Notes: generated by a model not told the origin, from the sequence alone. Shown: positions 23,908 through 34,111, counted from the stretch's first letter. The stretch is 64,000 bases of DNA from Rhodamnia argentea (GCF_020921035.1 NC_063152.1:4135001-4199000); one strand, 5' to 3'. Made by a program: numbers and translations.

Positions 23908-24262
23908 AGAAGAAGAAGAAGAAGAAGAAGAAGAAGAAGAAATTAATTAAAGCTAATTAAAATTATGAAAATTTTAAACTAGAATTAAAACGATTAGTCA
24001 ACATCCGCTCCGACCATATCACTTAGGAAGGCCGACGGTGAATAGACCGCCACTTCAGCGATAACATGTCAAAATTAGCTAGAATGACTGTATTGACAAT
24101 TCGTAAGATTTAGGACTAAATTGACAAACCATCAAGATATTTATGACTAAATCAGCATAATCAAAAGTTTGAGGACCGAATTGTTCGACGCATAATAAGT
24201 TTAGAACTAAGCTGACATAATTGAAGAGTTTAGGATTGAAGATAGTTTAGATAATTTTATTA
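23394..24262. mobile_element. MITE of family F1 with GC-rich core and microsatellites
   Basis: It starts GGAAAAATTATCCAAAAAAT and ends near TTTAGATAATTTTATTAAAG. The centre holds a GC-richer stretch (about 23735-23870) with GGCGAGGG words, followed by a compound (GA)n(GAA)n microsatellite at about 23876-23941. The right third repeats the AGGACTAAATTGACAAA phrase typical of the family. There is no coding capacity. Confidence 0.55.
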
Positions 24263-24269
24263 AAGTTCC

Positions 24270-25700
24270 GATTTTGATTGTTGTCACTTGTCATGGCCCT
24301 CTTCGGTTGACCTTTCTTGTGTCAATTTTTTTTTTCCTTTTTGCTGACATCAGTTGCCATGCGAACCACAGCCGTGCAAGACCTGAAAATTTTGGGCATG
24401 GTGACCGCAAGGAAAAAGAATCAGGGCATATGAAATTCAACAGTAGCCAAGAAAAGAACTCTTATGATGTCTTTGTACTAACACCGACAAAATTAATTTA
24501 ATCTAGGGCACATTAATTTTCTTCAACTGGAATAACTGCACAGCTTGATGAAACTATCACGATTTCATTTATTTAAAGGCAAAAGTTCATACCGTTCTCC
24601 GGAAATAAGTACTTGTATAGTTTTATTTATATTTGTTTTCTTTTTCGTTTATATAGTTCATACATATTAAGTATTTACGATTTCTACATATATTTATTGC
24701 TATTATTATGTTTAATAATAAAGTAGCGAGAGAAACTATTTATTGGGTTTAGGTATTACATAAACTAAATAGCAGGAATTCTGGAAAACAATTACTTAGA
24801 TCTCTTTGTTTATTGATGATATTCTAAATCGAAATATCATAATCTCTTTTCCTACTCCTATAGATCATGTACGCTTAATGGTACATGATCTTTCATCTTC
24901 CGAGTGAAAAACTGCATTTAACTCGGTAGGTCATCTTATTTCCCCCAAGTGATAGCAAAACCGATGATTAATTGGTGAGCTCCCCAAATAGAGATCTGTA
25001 TCTGATTGAGATATCTCCTAATCAACACAGGTTTTTTGGATAGAAATTGCCAACATAGGTGATCTAGTAGGCTAAGGCGAACGCTTGGATGTAGCAATGC
25101 TTTCTTAATATGCTGATGCGCAGAAGAATATCTGAATTAAGGGGAGCACGTATCGAGAGGGCATTGTTGAGGTAAATTTATCTTAGTTGTACTACATGTA
25201 AGTATTTGTGGTGATATGGAACGTTTGATACATATGTTTTTGTAGTGAAAATGTGTCGAATTGAATATGTTAATCAACGAATTTGCACTCTATGTTGATA
25301 ATTATCACTAGAAAAGTTATATTTCCATCTCTCTCTCTCTCTCGGCTAGGCAAATAACACTAATGGAATTCAACACATACCCTAGTATCTGTACATAACT
25401 TCTTCTTCTTTTATCTAAATATATACATAACTTATCAACTGCTTTTTCTATCCGTACTTGAGACCGCGAACATCAATAGGTTGCATTTACGATTTGCATA
25501 GAAAGATTGGGATGCTTTCCATACTTTTCTCAAAAGCTGTTCCAAGCTGAACACAAAGCTGTCCAACTTTGACTGGTTGACTTTTTCCCAAAATTTTTTG
25601 GTAAAAAGAAAGCAATTAGTGAGGCACATGTCAATATTCTACACTTTCCCAATAAATTAAAATAATCTCTGGCAAAAATAATTAAAATTAAGACAGCATT
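24270..25700. other. intergenic, upstream of MBOAT copy 2
   Basis: I see no supported gene. Positions about 24720-24880 resemble 32530-32700 just upstream of the decayed MBOAT copy 4, including TAGATCTCTTT and ATCATAATCT followed by GTAGATC-type words, so this flank was part of a duplicated block. A (TC)n run lies at 25329-25345. Confidence 0.45.
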
Positions 25701-25710
25701 GAGTTAACCA

Positions 25711-25715
25711 TATAA
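25711..25715 (+). promoter_or_regulatory. TATA-like box of MBOAT copy 2
   Basis: ACCATATAACAAAG is conserved with copy 3 (TATAA at 29314-29318). It lies 47 nt before the ATG at 25758 and only 25 nt before an out-of-frame ATG at 25736, so transcription would probably start after that first ATG. Confidence 0.5.
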
Positions 25716-25757
25716 CAAAGAGCTCGAACCAAAACATGGACAATCTCGCCCCAAAAA

Positions 25758-26819
25758 ATGGACTCCGAGCTCCATAACTTTGTCTTCGTCTGGATCTCCG
25801 TCGTCACTGCCCTAATCTACTGTCGCTGCATCTCCGGCCTCGTCCCCGCCGGACACAAGAGGTTCTTCTTCTTCCTCCCGGTCTTCCTCCTCTTCTTCCT
25901 CCTCCCTCTCCGTCTCACCACCATGTCCCTCGGCGGTCTTACCGGCTTCTTCATCACCTGGCTCTGCAACTTGAAGCTCCTCCTCCTTGCTCGTGACAAA
26001 GGCCCTTTAGCACCGCCGCCGCTGCCGTCGCAGCCTCTCTCTCTTTCACTTTTCGTCGCCATCGCGTGTCTTCCGATCAAGATCGGCCCTTCTGTGGGGA
26101 GTGCGGCTTCCAAGAATGGCGTTGGCGATGGTCTCAAGTCGCCGGCGAATTACGTCGCAAAATGTATATTGGAGGCTTCGCTCTTGCCGTTCCTCCTGTG
26201 GAGTAACTACGTGCACGAGGTGGTCCTGATGATGGCGTACTCCGTCCACATGTATCTCACGCTCGAGTTGTCTCTGGCGGTGGTCGGTGCAGCGGCGAGC
26301 CGGCTCATCGGCGTGACGTTGGAGCCGCAGTTTGACGAGCTGTATCTCGCCACGTCGCTCCAGGACTTCTGGGGTCGGCGGTGGAACCTCATGGTGGCAA
26401 GAATCCTGCGGCCGAGCGTGTACGAACCCATCCGGTCGGCCTCGGGCCACCTCGTGGGAAGGCAGTGGGCTCATCTTCCCGCTGTGCTCGCCGCGTTCGC
26501 AGTGTCCGCCCTCATGCATGAGCTGATCTTCTACTTCATCGGGAGGAAGGAGCCCACATGGGTGGTCACGTGGTTCTTCCTCCTCCAAGGGGTTGCCGTG
26601 GCAGCGGAGGTCGCGGCGAAGAAGGCGCTGCGCGGCACGAGGTGGCAGCTGCCGGCAGTGGTGTCTAGGCCGCTGACGCTGGGGTTCGTGGCGGTTACAG
26701 GCTTCTGGCTGTTTCTGCCGCCCTTGCTGCGGTGCGATGCGGTGGCGAAGACGGGGAGGGAGACCATTGCTGTTATAGAGTTTGTGAAAAGGCTCGGGAG
26801 CACTATGAGATTCATCTAA
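25758..26819 (+). CDS. MBOAT acyltransferase, wax synthase / sterol acyltransferase-like (array copy 2)
   Basis: This intronless gene encodes 353 residues, the usual length for the family. The N-terminus is MDSELHNFVFVWISVV. Hydrophobic helices follow (LPVFLLFFLLPLRL; FFITWLCNLKLLLLA), then EPQFDELYLATSLQDFWGRR and SALMHELIFYF with the invariant His at residue 254. The predicted role is an ER acyl-CoA-dependent O-acyltransferase acting on a long-chain alcohol or sterol. It is close to copy 3 throughout and shares its 5' and 3' flanks, so the two arose by tandem duplication. A 14-codon upstream frame starting at 25736 overlaps the start codon; see the finding on start-site relocation. Function beyond the family level is inference. 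Confidence 0.9.
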   Translation: MDSELHNFVFVWISVVTALIYCRCISGLVPAGHKRFFFFLPVFLLFFLLPLRLTTMSLGGLTGFFITWLCNLKLLLLARDKGPLAPPPLPSQPLSLSLFVAIACLPIKIGPSVGSAASKNGVGDGLKSPANYVAKCILEASLLPFLLWSNYVHEVVLMMAYSVHMYLTLELSLAVVGAAASRLIGVTLEPQFDELYLATSLQDFWGRRWNLMVARILRPSVYEPIRSASGHLVGRQWAHLPAVLAAFAVSALMHELIFYFIGRKEPTWVVTWFFLLQGVAVAAEVAAKKALRGTRWQLPAVVSRPLTLGFVAVTGFWLFLPPLLRCDAVAKTGRETIAVIEFVKRLGSTMRFI

Positions 26820-27455
26820 TTTACCATAATGAATGGTCCTTGAAATTCTCCTCATTTTGCACACATTAGTCGTCCTTGGGTTAGTAAGGGTGGATTTTGT
26901 AAAAATCCTAAGTTTTTGGATAATAAGAAAAATCATCCTTTCGTCTTTTTATTTTGTCGGGTAATCCAACCTGAAACCTTAATAAGGAGGGACGGCATCG
27001 GCTTCGATACCATATTAGAAAGTCTAATAAAAAAACTTAAACTAATAAATGGAGAAAGACCATAAAAAATTAAAGAGCATTTAGGTAGGACAAGTTTTCA
27101 ACCGACGTGGGACAATATTTCAACATATTCAATATTCTTTTTCGCTTCTAAACTTTAGTTTTGTTCGATTTAATCCTATTCTTTTGAAATCAAAAAGCTT
27201 AGTCCTTTCTAATGACTTACAAAGAGAATCCACATCTAGGGGCGAGGTCATTACAAAAAGAGGAAAAAGGATACCATAAGTGTTATAATTTTTATAGTGT
27301 GCTCAATTGAGAATCATAATTTTTTTTTCGATCACTTGAGTGCCGTAACTTTTTAAAAATGTTCAGCCCAAGTGTTATACCACATCAAATTTTCAACGCT
27401 TGGATGAACATTTTTAAACAATTTTAGCACTCAAGTGATTGATTCAAGGATATAA
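26820..27455. other. intergenic, conserved 3' flank of MBOAT copy 2
   Basis: The phrase GGTCCTTGAAATTC...AGTCGTCCTTGG after the stop is conserved after copies 3 and 4. The rest has no gene; positions 27240-27440 carry AAGTG-rich inverted phrases of a degenerate MITE. Confidence 0.5.
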
Positions 27456-27459
27456 CATT

Positions 27460-27590
27460 CAAGTGGAACATCGTGGTCACTAGCATCCTCACCTCACCCA
27501 ACCATATCCGACCATGTCCTTGTGTGGGCGTCACGTGCCGTCGGGAGGAGGTAGGTAGTGTTGCTGGCGGGTCATTGGGGCCTTGGCGAT
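27460..27590 (+). pseudogene. relic fragment of a copy-1-type MBOAT gene
   Basis: About 130 nt starting GTGGAACATCGTGGTCACTA correspond to the region after DFWGRR in copy 1 (TGGAACATCATGGTCTCCA). The match continues through CGTCCACGCGTGG-like and GTCGGGAGGAGGTA, which is copy 1 wording rather than that of copies 2 or 3. Both ends stop abruptly, and the 3' side joins DNA homologous to 21470-21950. Clearly non-functional. Confidence 0.65.
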
Positions 27591-28060
27591 AGCTGGCCAC
27601 TAAACGGGGGTTATGCCACGTATTATGACTGATATCCACGTTATCGATTTAAAAAAAATCTTGTACGTCGATGCTGACCATTACATTATTGATTTCTAAC
27701 CAAAATTGATTTTAAAAAAACTAAATAAAATTGACAAAATTTCAAAAAATTTGACATTAAATTGATTAAATTTAAAAATTTAAGATCAAATTGACTATCA
27801 TACAGCATGGTTAAAAGTTTTTGGATGATTTTTTCCTCCAAGTCCTTCGCCCCTTCCATTAATATTTGAAAAGGCTTTTAACTGTCAGTCCAATAAAATG
27901 GTCTGTTCACAATGGTGCCACGAACGTAACCATTAACTATGAAGTGGAGTCTAACTTGGAGTGCCGCCAGACTTGGCCGATCTTACACGTTTTCAAGACC
28001 ATCAATAATAATAAAATAAATAAAAAACCATCGAATCGAATCAATTTTTTGACCAAAAAA
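27590..28060 (+). repeat. duplicate of the 21470-21950 intergenic segment
   Basis: The order CTGGCCACTA..., the F1 end TTTTTGGATGATTTTTTCC, then TCAGTCCAATAAA(A)TGGTC and GATCTTRCACGTTTT is shared with 21470-21950. The homology extends past the transposon end, so it is a segmental duplication and not only two transposon copies. Confidence 0.6.
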
Positions 28061-29310
28061 AAAAAAAACGGATCAATATCTCTGTTTCTATTGTCAGCAA
28101 AAGGCAATTTTCAATATAACAAGATTCCTTGCGTGGATTATTTCATTTGAGAAAATTATATCGTATTGATTTTATCGCTTTGCGAAAGAGATTAATTCAT
28201 CTAACCGCGATATTGATCGGAATAAGTCAAATAAGTTGAAAAAAGTGGGACCCTAATCATGATTACCGCAAGACAAGAATTAAGGTAAATAAAACTTAGC
28301 AGGAGCTAGAGTCAACAATGTGGACCCGTCCGGGTACCAGTATAAAAAATAAAAAAAAAGAATTTCAGATTCGTTTTACCAATATTTTAATTTGTTCAAT
28401 GTAATTTACTTACATACAAGGAAGTCCCTGAATTTTTAATTTATTCCTTAATTTTTTTAAATGTTTAATCTAATCTCTAGACTGTGCGCAAAAGTCCAAT
28501 GTTGTCTTCTCATTAATTTGAGTTAACGGAATTTGTTGATTTAGTCTTCAATCTGGTAAAATTTAAACGGCGGACAAAGCAAAATAACTTTACAGGTAAA
28601 AACGCACATTGGGGTGCAGCGATGACTAAAGATGGTTGGGAGAAAAAGAGAGAAAGAATGGAACATTAGGGTTTGAAGAACTCATTAAACTTAGGGCAAA
28701 CAAATGCGAGACGTCCTCGATTAGCTCTTAAAAAAAAATTCATCGTGTTCTTCTTCGTCAGCCTCTGGTCCAGGTTTTCATCAGCAGCTCATCGTCACCA
28801 ACCCTTCTTGTTCTAATCCTCCACAAAAATTGAGAAAAGATGAAAAGAATCAATATCCAACTTGGATTAAAAAAAAAAATTTAAGTCGCAAGTAGATTTT
28901 AATTACGCCGTGGCTCTTTGCCCGCGAACCACGAACAATGCCACGTCGGTTCCGACCACTAAAATCGACGGTGGCACTTATGTGATCGAGTATCTTTTCC
29001 AAAACCGAAATTCAAATGATCATTCGAGAAATTTTGATATTAAAGTGAGCGCCGTACACCCTTCAAATGTATTCTCCCGCTCCCTGCCAGTGCAGATCCA
29101 TAAAATATTCTTTTTTTTTTCAACGTTGAACACTAAGCCCTCCACCTTTGACTTTGACTCCTTCACTTTCTTCCCAATTTTTCTTTTAGTGAAAAGAAAA
29201 AAGAAAGCAATTATTCCAAAAAAACGGCTTTATTCGCCTCCACTTTTCCTCAATTAATTAAAATAAAGACAACATTTTGAAAAAATAAAAACAAAGACAG
29301 CATTATTAAC
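28061..29310. other. intergenic, upstream of MBOAT copy 3
   Basis: It contains a degenerate MITE arm near 28360-28560 and the copy 3 promoter region. A frame at 28910-29257 has no domain. The last 150 bp share GAAAGCAATTA and AACCATATAACAAAG with the copy 2 promoter. Confidence 0.4.
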
Positions 29311-29313
29311 CAT

Positions 29314-29318
29314 ATAAC
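29314..29318 (+). promoter_or_regulatory. TATA-like box of MBOAT copy 3
   Basis: TATAA, 40 nt before the ATG at 29354, sits in the same ACCATATAACAAAG context as in copy 2. The first ATG after it is the start codon. Confidence 0.5.
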
Positions 29319-29353
29319 AAAGGAGCCCGATCAACACTAGGTCAGACCAAAAC

Positions 29354-30433
29354 ATGGAGACCGAGGTCCATAACTTCGTCTTCGTCTGGATCTCCGTCGT
29401 CGCTGCCCTAATATACTGCCGCTACATCTCCGACCTCGTCCCCGTCGGACCCAAGAGGCTCCTCCTCTTCCTCCCGGTCATCCTCCTCTTCCTGCTCCTC
29501 CCTCTCCGTCTCACCACCATCTCCCTCGGCGGTCTCACCGCCTTCTTCGTCGCCTGGCTCTGCAACTTCAAGCTCCTCCTCCTCGCTTGTGGCAAAGGCC
29601 CTTTGGCCCCGCCGTCGCCTCCTCTCTCTCTTCCGCTTTTCGTGGCCGTCGCATCTCTTCCGATCAAGATCAGCCCTTCCGCGGGGGCCGCGGCTTCCAA
29701 GAACGGCGGCGGTGGCGACGGACTCAAGTCGCCGGCGAATTACGTCGCGAAATGTCTGTTGGTGGCTTCGCTCTTCCCGCTCTACCAGCAGAGTGACTAC
29801 GTGCACGAGAAGGTCATGATGGTGGCGTACTCCATCCACATGTATATCGGGCTTGAGGTGGCCCTGGCGGCCGTCGGCACGGTGGCTGGCCGGCTCATCG
29901 GCGCGGCGGTGGAGCCACAGTTCGACGAGCCGTACCTCGCCACGTCGCTCCAGGACTTCTGGGGGCGGCGGTGGAACCTCATGGTGACGAGCATCCTGCG
30001 GCCGAGTGTGTACGACCCCGTCTGGTCGGCCTCGGGCCACCTCGTCGGGAGGCGGTGGGCCACACTGCCCGCCGTGCTGGCCACGTTCGCGGTCTCCGCC
30101 CTCATGCACGAGCTGATCTTCTACTACATCGGGAGGAAGGAGCCCGCGTGGGTGGTCACGTGGTTCTTCCTCCTCCACGGGGTCGCCGTGGCGGCGGAGG
30201 TCGCGGCGAAGAAGGCCCTGCGCAGCACGAGGTGGCGGCTGCCGGCGGAGGCGTCGAGGCCGCTGACGGTGGGGTTCGTGGTCGTGACGGGGTTCTGGCT
30301 GTTCCTGCCGCCGCTGCTGCGGTGTGACGCGGTGGGGAAGGGGCGGAGGGAGACCATTGCGGTTATCGAGTTTGGGAAAGGGGTTTGGAGCATGTTGAGA
30401 TTTAACTCATTTAACGTAGTAAGTGGTCCTTGA
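29354..30433 (+). CDS. MBOAT acyltransferase, wax synthase / sterol acyltransferase-like (array copy 3)
   Basis: This intronless gene encodes 359 residues. It starts METEVHNFVFVWISVV and has the same helices and motifs as copy 2: EPQFDEPYLATSLQDFWGRR and SALMHELIFYYIGRKEP, with the invariant His at residue 252. The predicted role is an ER acyl-CoA-dependent O-acyltransferase for a long-chain alcohol or sterol. The C-terminus runs about nine residues past the point where copy 2 stops and ends FNVVSGP, using sequence that is 3' UTR in copy 2. The GC-rich coding sequence stands out from AT-rich flanks. With copies 1 and 2 it forms a same-strand array, so it could share or divide tissue roles with them; the sequence gives no proof of that. 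Confidence 0.9.
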   Translation: METEVHNFVFVWISVVAALIYCRYISDLVPVGPKRLLLFLPVILLFLLLPLRLTTISLGGLTAFFVAWLCNFKLLLLACGKGPLAPPSPPLSLPLFVAVASLPIKISPSAGAAASKNGGGGDGLKSPANYVAKCLLVASLFPLYQQSDYVHEKVMMVAYSIHMYIGLEVALAAVGTVAGRLIGAAVEPQFDEPYLATSLQDFWGRRWNLMVTSILRPSVYDPVWSASGHLVGRRWATLPAVLATFAVSALMHELIFYYIGRKEPAWVVTWFFLLHGVAVAAEVAAKKALRSTRWRLPAEASRPLTVGFVVVTGFWLFLPPLLRCDAVGKGRRETIAVIEFGKGVWSMLRFNSFNVVSGP

Positions 30434-31050
30434 ATTCCTCCATATTTTGTAAAGATTAGTCGTCCTTGGGCCACAAACATAGTTAAAGGGCGGATTTTGA
30501 AAAACTTTCTTCTAAGGCTGGTCGAACTATTTTAAAAGCTTAAATTATTAAAAAAAATAATTTTTTTTTGGTTGAATGAAGAATTTGTAGTTCAATAATT
30601 AACTATTATGCCATTCCTTCTTTTTGGATAATGCAAAAAATAATTCTTGCTTCTTTTTATTTAAGAAAACCGCTAGCTTGACAGTTTGACAGATCTGTCA
30701 TTATTTTTGACCCCACGATGTTTCAATTAATGAGTGCTTTATGTAAAACACAAGGTGATGGTGTGTGGATCTATAGTTAAAAATAGCTGACGATGCTGTT
30801 AAACTGTCAGGCTAGCGGCTTTCTTTTATTCAATCTTCAACTTCGCTCATGAACTTTAGTTTTTCTTGATTTAATCCTATTCTTCTTAAATCAAAAAGTT
30901 CAGTCATTTCTAATTGACTTACTAATAAAATCCACACACCAAGGTCGTCACAAAGTTCAAAGCACCTATTTAATTAGGAGACTTGGACCGTGAGACCTAT
31001 AGGCATAAAGGTCATTGAAAATGCCGGTAAACTAAGTGATTGGTTTTGGG
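30434..31050. other. intergenic, conserved 3' flank of copy 3
   Basis: It carries the conserved post-stop phrase shared with copies 2 and 4 and a MITE at 30663-30825. No gene. Confidence 0.5.
30663..30825. mobile_element. 163-bp MITE with 30-bp inverted ends
   Basis: The left 30 nt (30663-30692, containing CCGCTAGCTTGACAGTTT) and the right 30 nt (30796-30825) are inverted copies with three mismatches. The flanks carry TTATT on both sides. The matching 3' flank of copy 4 lacks the insertion. Confidence 0.75.
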
Positions 31051-31057
31051 CCTCTTG

Positions 31058-31605
31058 GCTAGTTGCTAAGGCAATACAAGTATCAAGCCATTCAATTTGG
31101 CCACAAATACAATCCTACAATATTTTCAATACGCTTTCCGAAGAAGGTTTGGGAGACCAAATAGCTGTCACGACCTGAATTTTTCATGCAATTTGAACGT
31201 CGAAAGAATAAATAATTTGTTTTTGTCTTGTCTAGTGGCTACCGCAATACAGGTATAAAGCCATCCAATTTGGCCACGAGTACAATCCTATAATTTTCTC
31301 AATACATTTTCCGATGACGGTATGTGGTTGGGAGGACCACGGTCCCTCGCTTGTGGCTGGCGAGGGTAAGCCGGCGACCTTTGCAGGCCCAAGGGTTTGG
31401 GGAAAAAAGACTAAAGAAAAGAAAAAATAATAAAAATTTAAGAATTATTATAATATTATTTAAAAAGTGCCACGTCGTCAGCACCAACCGGCCAAATGAA
31501 TTGAATTAGCGTGAATGCAAAAAAGTTTAGGATTGAATTGGTACGAAAAGAATTTATGACTAAATTGACATAATTACATTAGACTAGGACTTTTGGAAGT
31601 TATTC
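31058..31605. mobile_element. MITE of family F1 with an internal duplication
   Basis: The left phrase GCAATACAAGTATCAAGCCA at about 31070 is repeated at about 31248 (GCAATACAGGTATAAAGCCA). The right half carries AGGATTGAATTGGTACGAAA and ends near TTTTGGAAGTTATTCC. A short GC-rich core with GGCGAGGG is at about 31330-31395. Confidence 0.5.
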
Positions 31606-31825
31606 CTTTTTACTTTTTTAAGGTGCACACGATAACACTTCTGAAGCAAACTACTTCAGAAGTATTTCGGGAGCAAAAGTCCACTTAGTAAATGCCTTTC
31701 TTTGGTTAGAAATCAATTTCTAAAAAAAAAGTAAGAAAAATAAATTTTTGGCTAGAAATTAATTTCTCAAGTAAAAATGTTGTCACGCGGCTAGAGAACC
31801 ATGAAAGAAGAAACGGGCGGGTCTA

Positions 31826-32265
31826 GGGTGCGTATGGTAACGTTTCTGTTCCCGAAACAACTTTTGGAACAGAAACACTTTTTTTTTGTTTCTTGCTCCG
31901 GCCACGATTTTTGGGAACAGAAACGCGTTTGGTAACTATAAAAAAAAAAAAATGTGTTCAAAAGCTTTGATAAGAAGTCTTCGTCTTTGAGAGTGTGAAG
32001 GAGTAGTCCAGGAACAGGGGGTTGCAAAAAGTGTTTCTCTTGCGTTATAAAATGTGTTCAAAAGCTTTGATAAAAAGTGTTCCGGGAACAAAGAAACAAG
32101 TATTTTTTGTTTCTCGCTTCTGCTCCAAAAGTATTCCCGTTTCTGAAAAGTGTTCCTGAAATACTTTGGAAACACTCTTTTACCATACGCATTTCTGTTC
32201 TCAAAGTATTCTCGGAACACTTTGGAAATAGAAACACTTTTTCTAGAGCGTTACCATACGCACCC
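31826..32265. mobile_element. complete 440-bp MITE with 17-bp perfect TIRs
   Basis: GGGTGCGTATGGTAACG at 31826-31842 is matched perfectly by its complement at 32249-32265. Both ends are flanked by CTA (31823-31825 and 32266-32268), a 3-bp target duplication as in PIF/Harbinger (Tourist-like) elements. The interior is full of GAACA/TGTTC and AAACACTTT words in both orientations. There is no coding capacity. Confidence 0.8.
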
Positions 32266-32701
32266 CTACAAACTAGACTCCACCTCTGCCCGCCGGTGAG
32301 GCTTGCCCAGTTTCCCACGTGATTTTTCAATTCCCTTTTTTGAAAATTTATTAACAACCACAGTAAAGTCTGGTCTTTCTCAGAAAATCGATGCTCGCGT
32401 GGGCCCTACGCCAATCATCGCGTCACATGTTCTTTTTCCATGTATATATATGTATATATATATTTTATATAGTATATATTTTTCTGTTTTAATTACCCAT
32501 CTTCTTATTAATTATCTTATTGTATGAATAATTATTGGAATTGGTATTATTAAAACTAAATGGGCCAAGCAGAAATTTTAGGAAAAAAGATCTTTTAGAT
32601 CTCTTTCCTTTTTCTTTTTTTTTTTGTTTCACAGTTCCTTACATGAAAGTATCATAATCTTTCTTTCGCATTCTTGTAGATCGTGCGTATGTGCTCAACC
32701 G

Positions 32702-33345
32702 GCAAAATGTCTGTTGGTGGTTTCCTTCTTCCCGCTCTACCAGCGGAGAGACTCCGTAGACGAAAAGATCCTCATGTTGATGTACTCCGTCCACATGTAT
32801 CTCGGGCTCAAGGTGGCTATGGCAGCGGTCGGTGCTGCGACTAGCCGGCTCATCGGCGTGGCAGTGGAGCCACCGTTCACGTCGCTGCAGGACTTCTGGG
32901 GACGGCAGTGGAACCTCATCGTGACAAGCATCCTGCACTCGAGTGTGTACGACCCCGTGCGATTGGCCTCGGGCCGCCTCGTCGGGAGGCGGTGGGCCTC
33001 TCTGCGTGCCGTGCTCGCGACGTTCGCGGTGTAGGCCCTCATGCACGAGCTGACGCTTTATTACGTCGGGAGGAAGGAGTCCGCGTGGGTGGTCATGGGG
33101 TTCTTCCTCCTCCACGGGGGTCGCCGTAGCGGCAGAGGTGGTGGCAAAGAAGGCGCTGCGTGGAACGACGTGACGGCTGCCGCCAGAGGCATCAAGGGTG
33201 TTGATGGTGGGGTTCGTGATGGTGACAGGGTTCTGGCTGTTCCTGCCGCCACTCCTGCGGTGCGACGCCGTGGCGAAGGCGGGGAGGGAGACCATTGCGG
33301 TTATTGAGTTTGTGAAAGGGCATTGGAGCATCTTGAGGTTCATCT
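32702..33345 (+). pseudogene. decayed MBOAT acyltransferase (array copy 4)
   Basis: The sequence from 32702 (AAATGTCTGTTGGTGGTTTC) to the C-terminus follows copy 3 closely. The first 130 or so codons are missing; the upstream DNA instead resembles the region near 24720-24880. Compared with copy 3 there is an 18-nt in-frame loss just before SLQDFWGR and a TAG at 33032-33034 in place of a Ser codon before ALMHEL. An extra G at about 33117 shifts the frame, and a TGG to TGA change lies at about 33173. The invariant His codon survives. The 3' flank phrase AGTGGTCCTTGAATT is shared with copies 2 and 3. It cannot make a full enzyme. Confidence 0.88.
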
Positions 33346-33356
33346 TACAAACCATA

Positions 33357-34040
33357 GCGAGTGGTCCTTGAATTGTTCCATATTTTCCATAGGTTAGTTT
33401 CCTTTGGATCAGTACGTAACATAGTTAAAGGGCGGATTATTGCAAAAGTTTATTCTTTGTCGATAATGCAAAAATAATTCTTGCATCTTTTTTATCAATG
33501 TTCTGAACTTTAGTTTTATTTCTAGGGAAAAGGTCATTGAAAAATGCCACAACACCAAATCTCGGCCTTGGCTAGCGGTTGCCATAAGGTTAACTGCTCG
33601 AAAAGTCCTAATCAGTTGTACGACATCCAATTCAATATTAAAATTTTCAATTGTGCCAATATAGTTTTAAATCTTTTGACGATTTATCAATCGGTTCTAA
33701 ACCTTTCAATTGTGCCAATTTAGGGCCGATTTAATTCCTAACATTTTGATAATTTGTCAATGTGGTCTTTTTCGCCAATATAGATTTAGCACCAAATTGG
33801 CAAAATTTTACAAGGTTCGGGACTAAATCAGCAAAACTTCAGAAGATTCAGAAACATAATTGAAAAGTTTGGGATTGAATGGATAAATTGTCAAAAGGTT
33901 TAAGACTAAATTGACACAATTAAAAAGTTTAGGATCGGTTATCGCAATACAAGTATAGAAGCCCATAAGCTTCTCCCTTTTTCAAAGAAGGAACGGAAGA
34001 TCAAAAAGCAACTTTTTTCTAAATACTGGCAAGTAGAACA
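33357..34040. other. intergenic with F1-type repeat phrases
   Basis: Positions 33600-33950 contain AATTTAGGGCC, GACTAAATCAGCAAAA and AAGGTTTAAGACTAAATTG, an F1-type element with unclear ends. No gene. Confidence 0.45.
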
Positions 34041-34046
34041 TTTATT
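34041..34046 (-). terminator. putative poly(A) signal of the small peptide gene
   Basis: AATAAA on the minus strand lies 66 nt after the stop codon at 34112. Confidence 0.5.
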
Positions 34047-34111
34047 GTGTGATGTATCTCTTTTTAGTATCTATTACATAGCAATTGATCAGAGGTTGTT
34101 GCTACGAGGAG

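Noticed and set aside
24274-24501. Frame resembling a secreted protein with a hydrophobic start
   Set aside because: It has no ATG before the hydrophobic part; the only Met lies late in the frame. No splice acceptor gives it a start.
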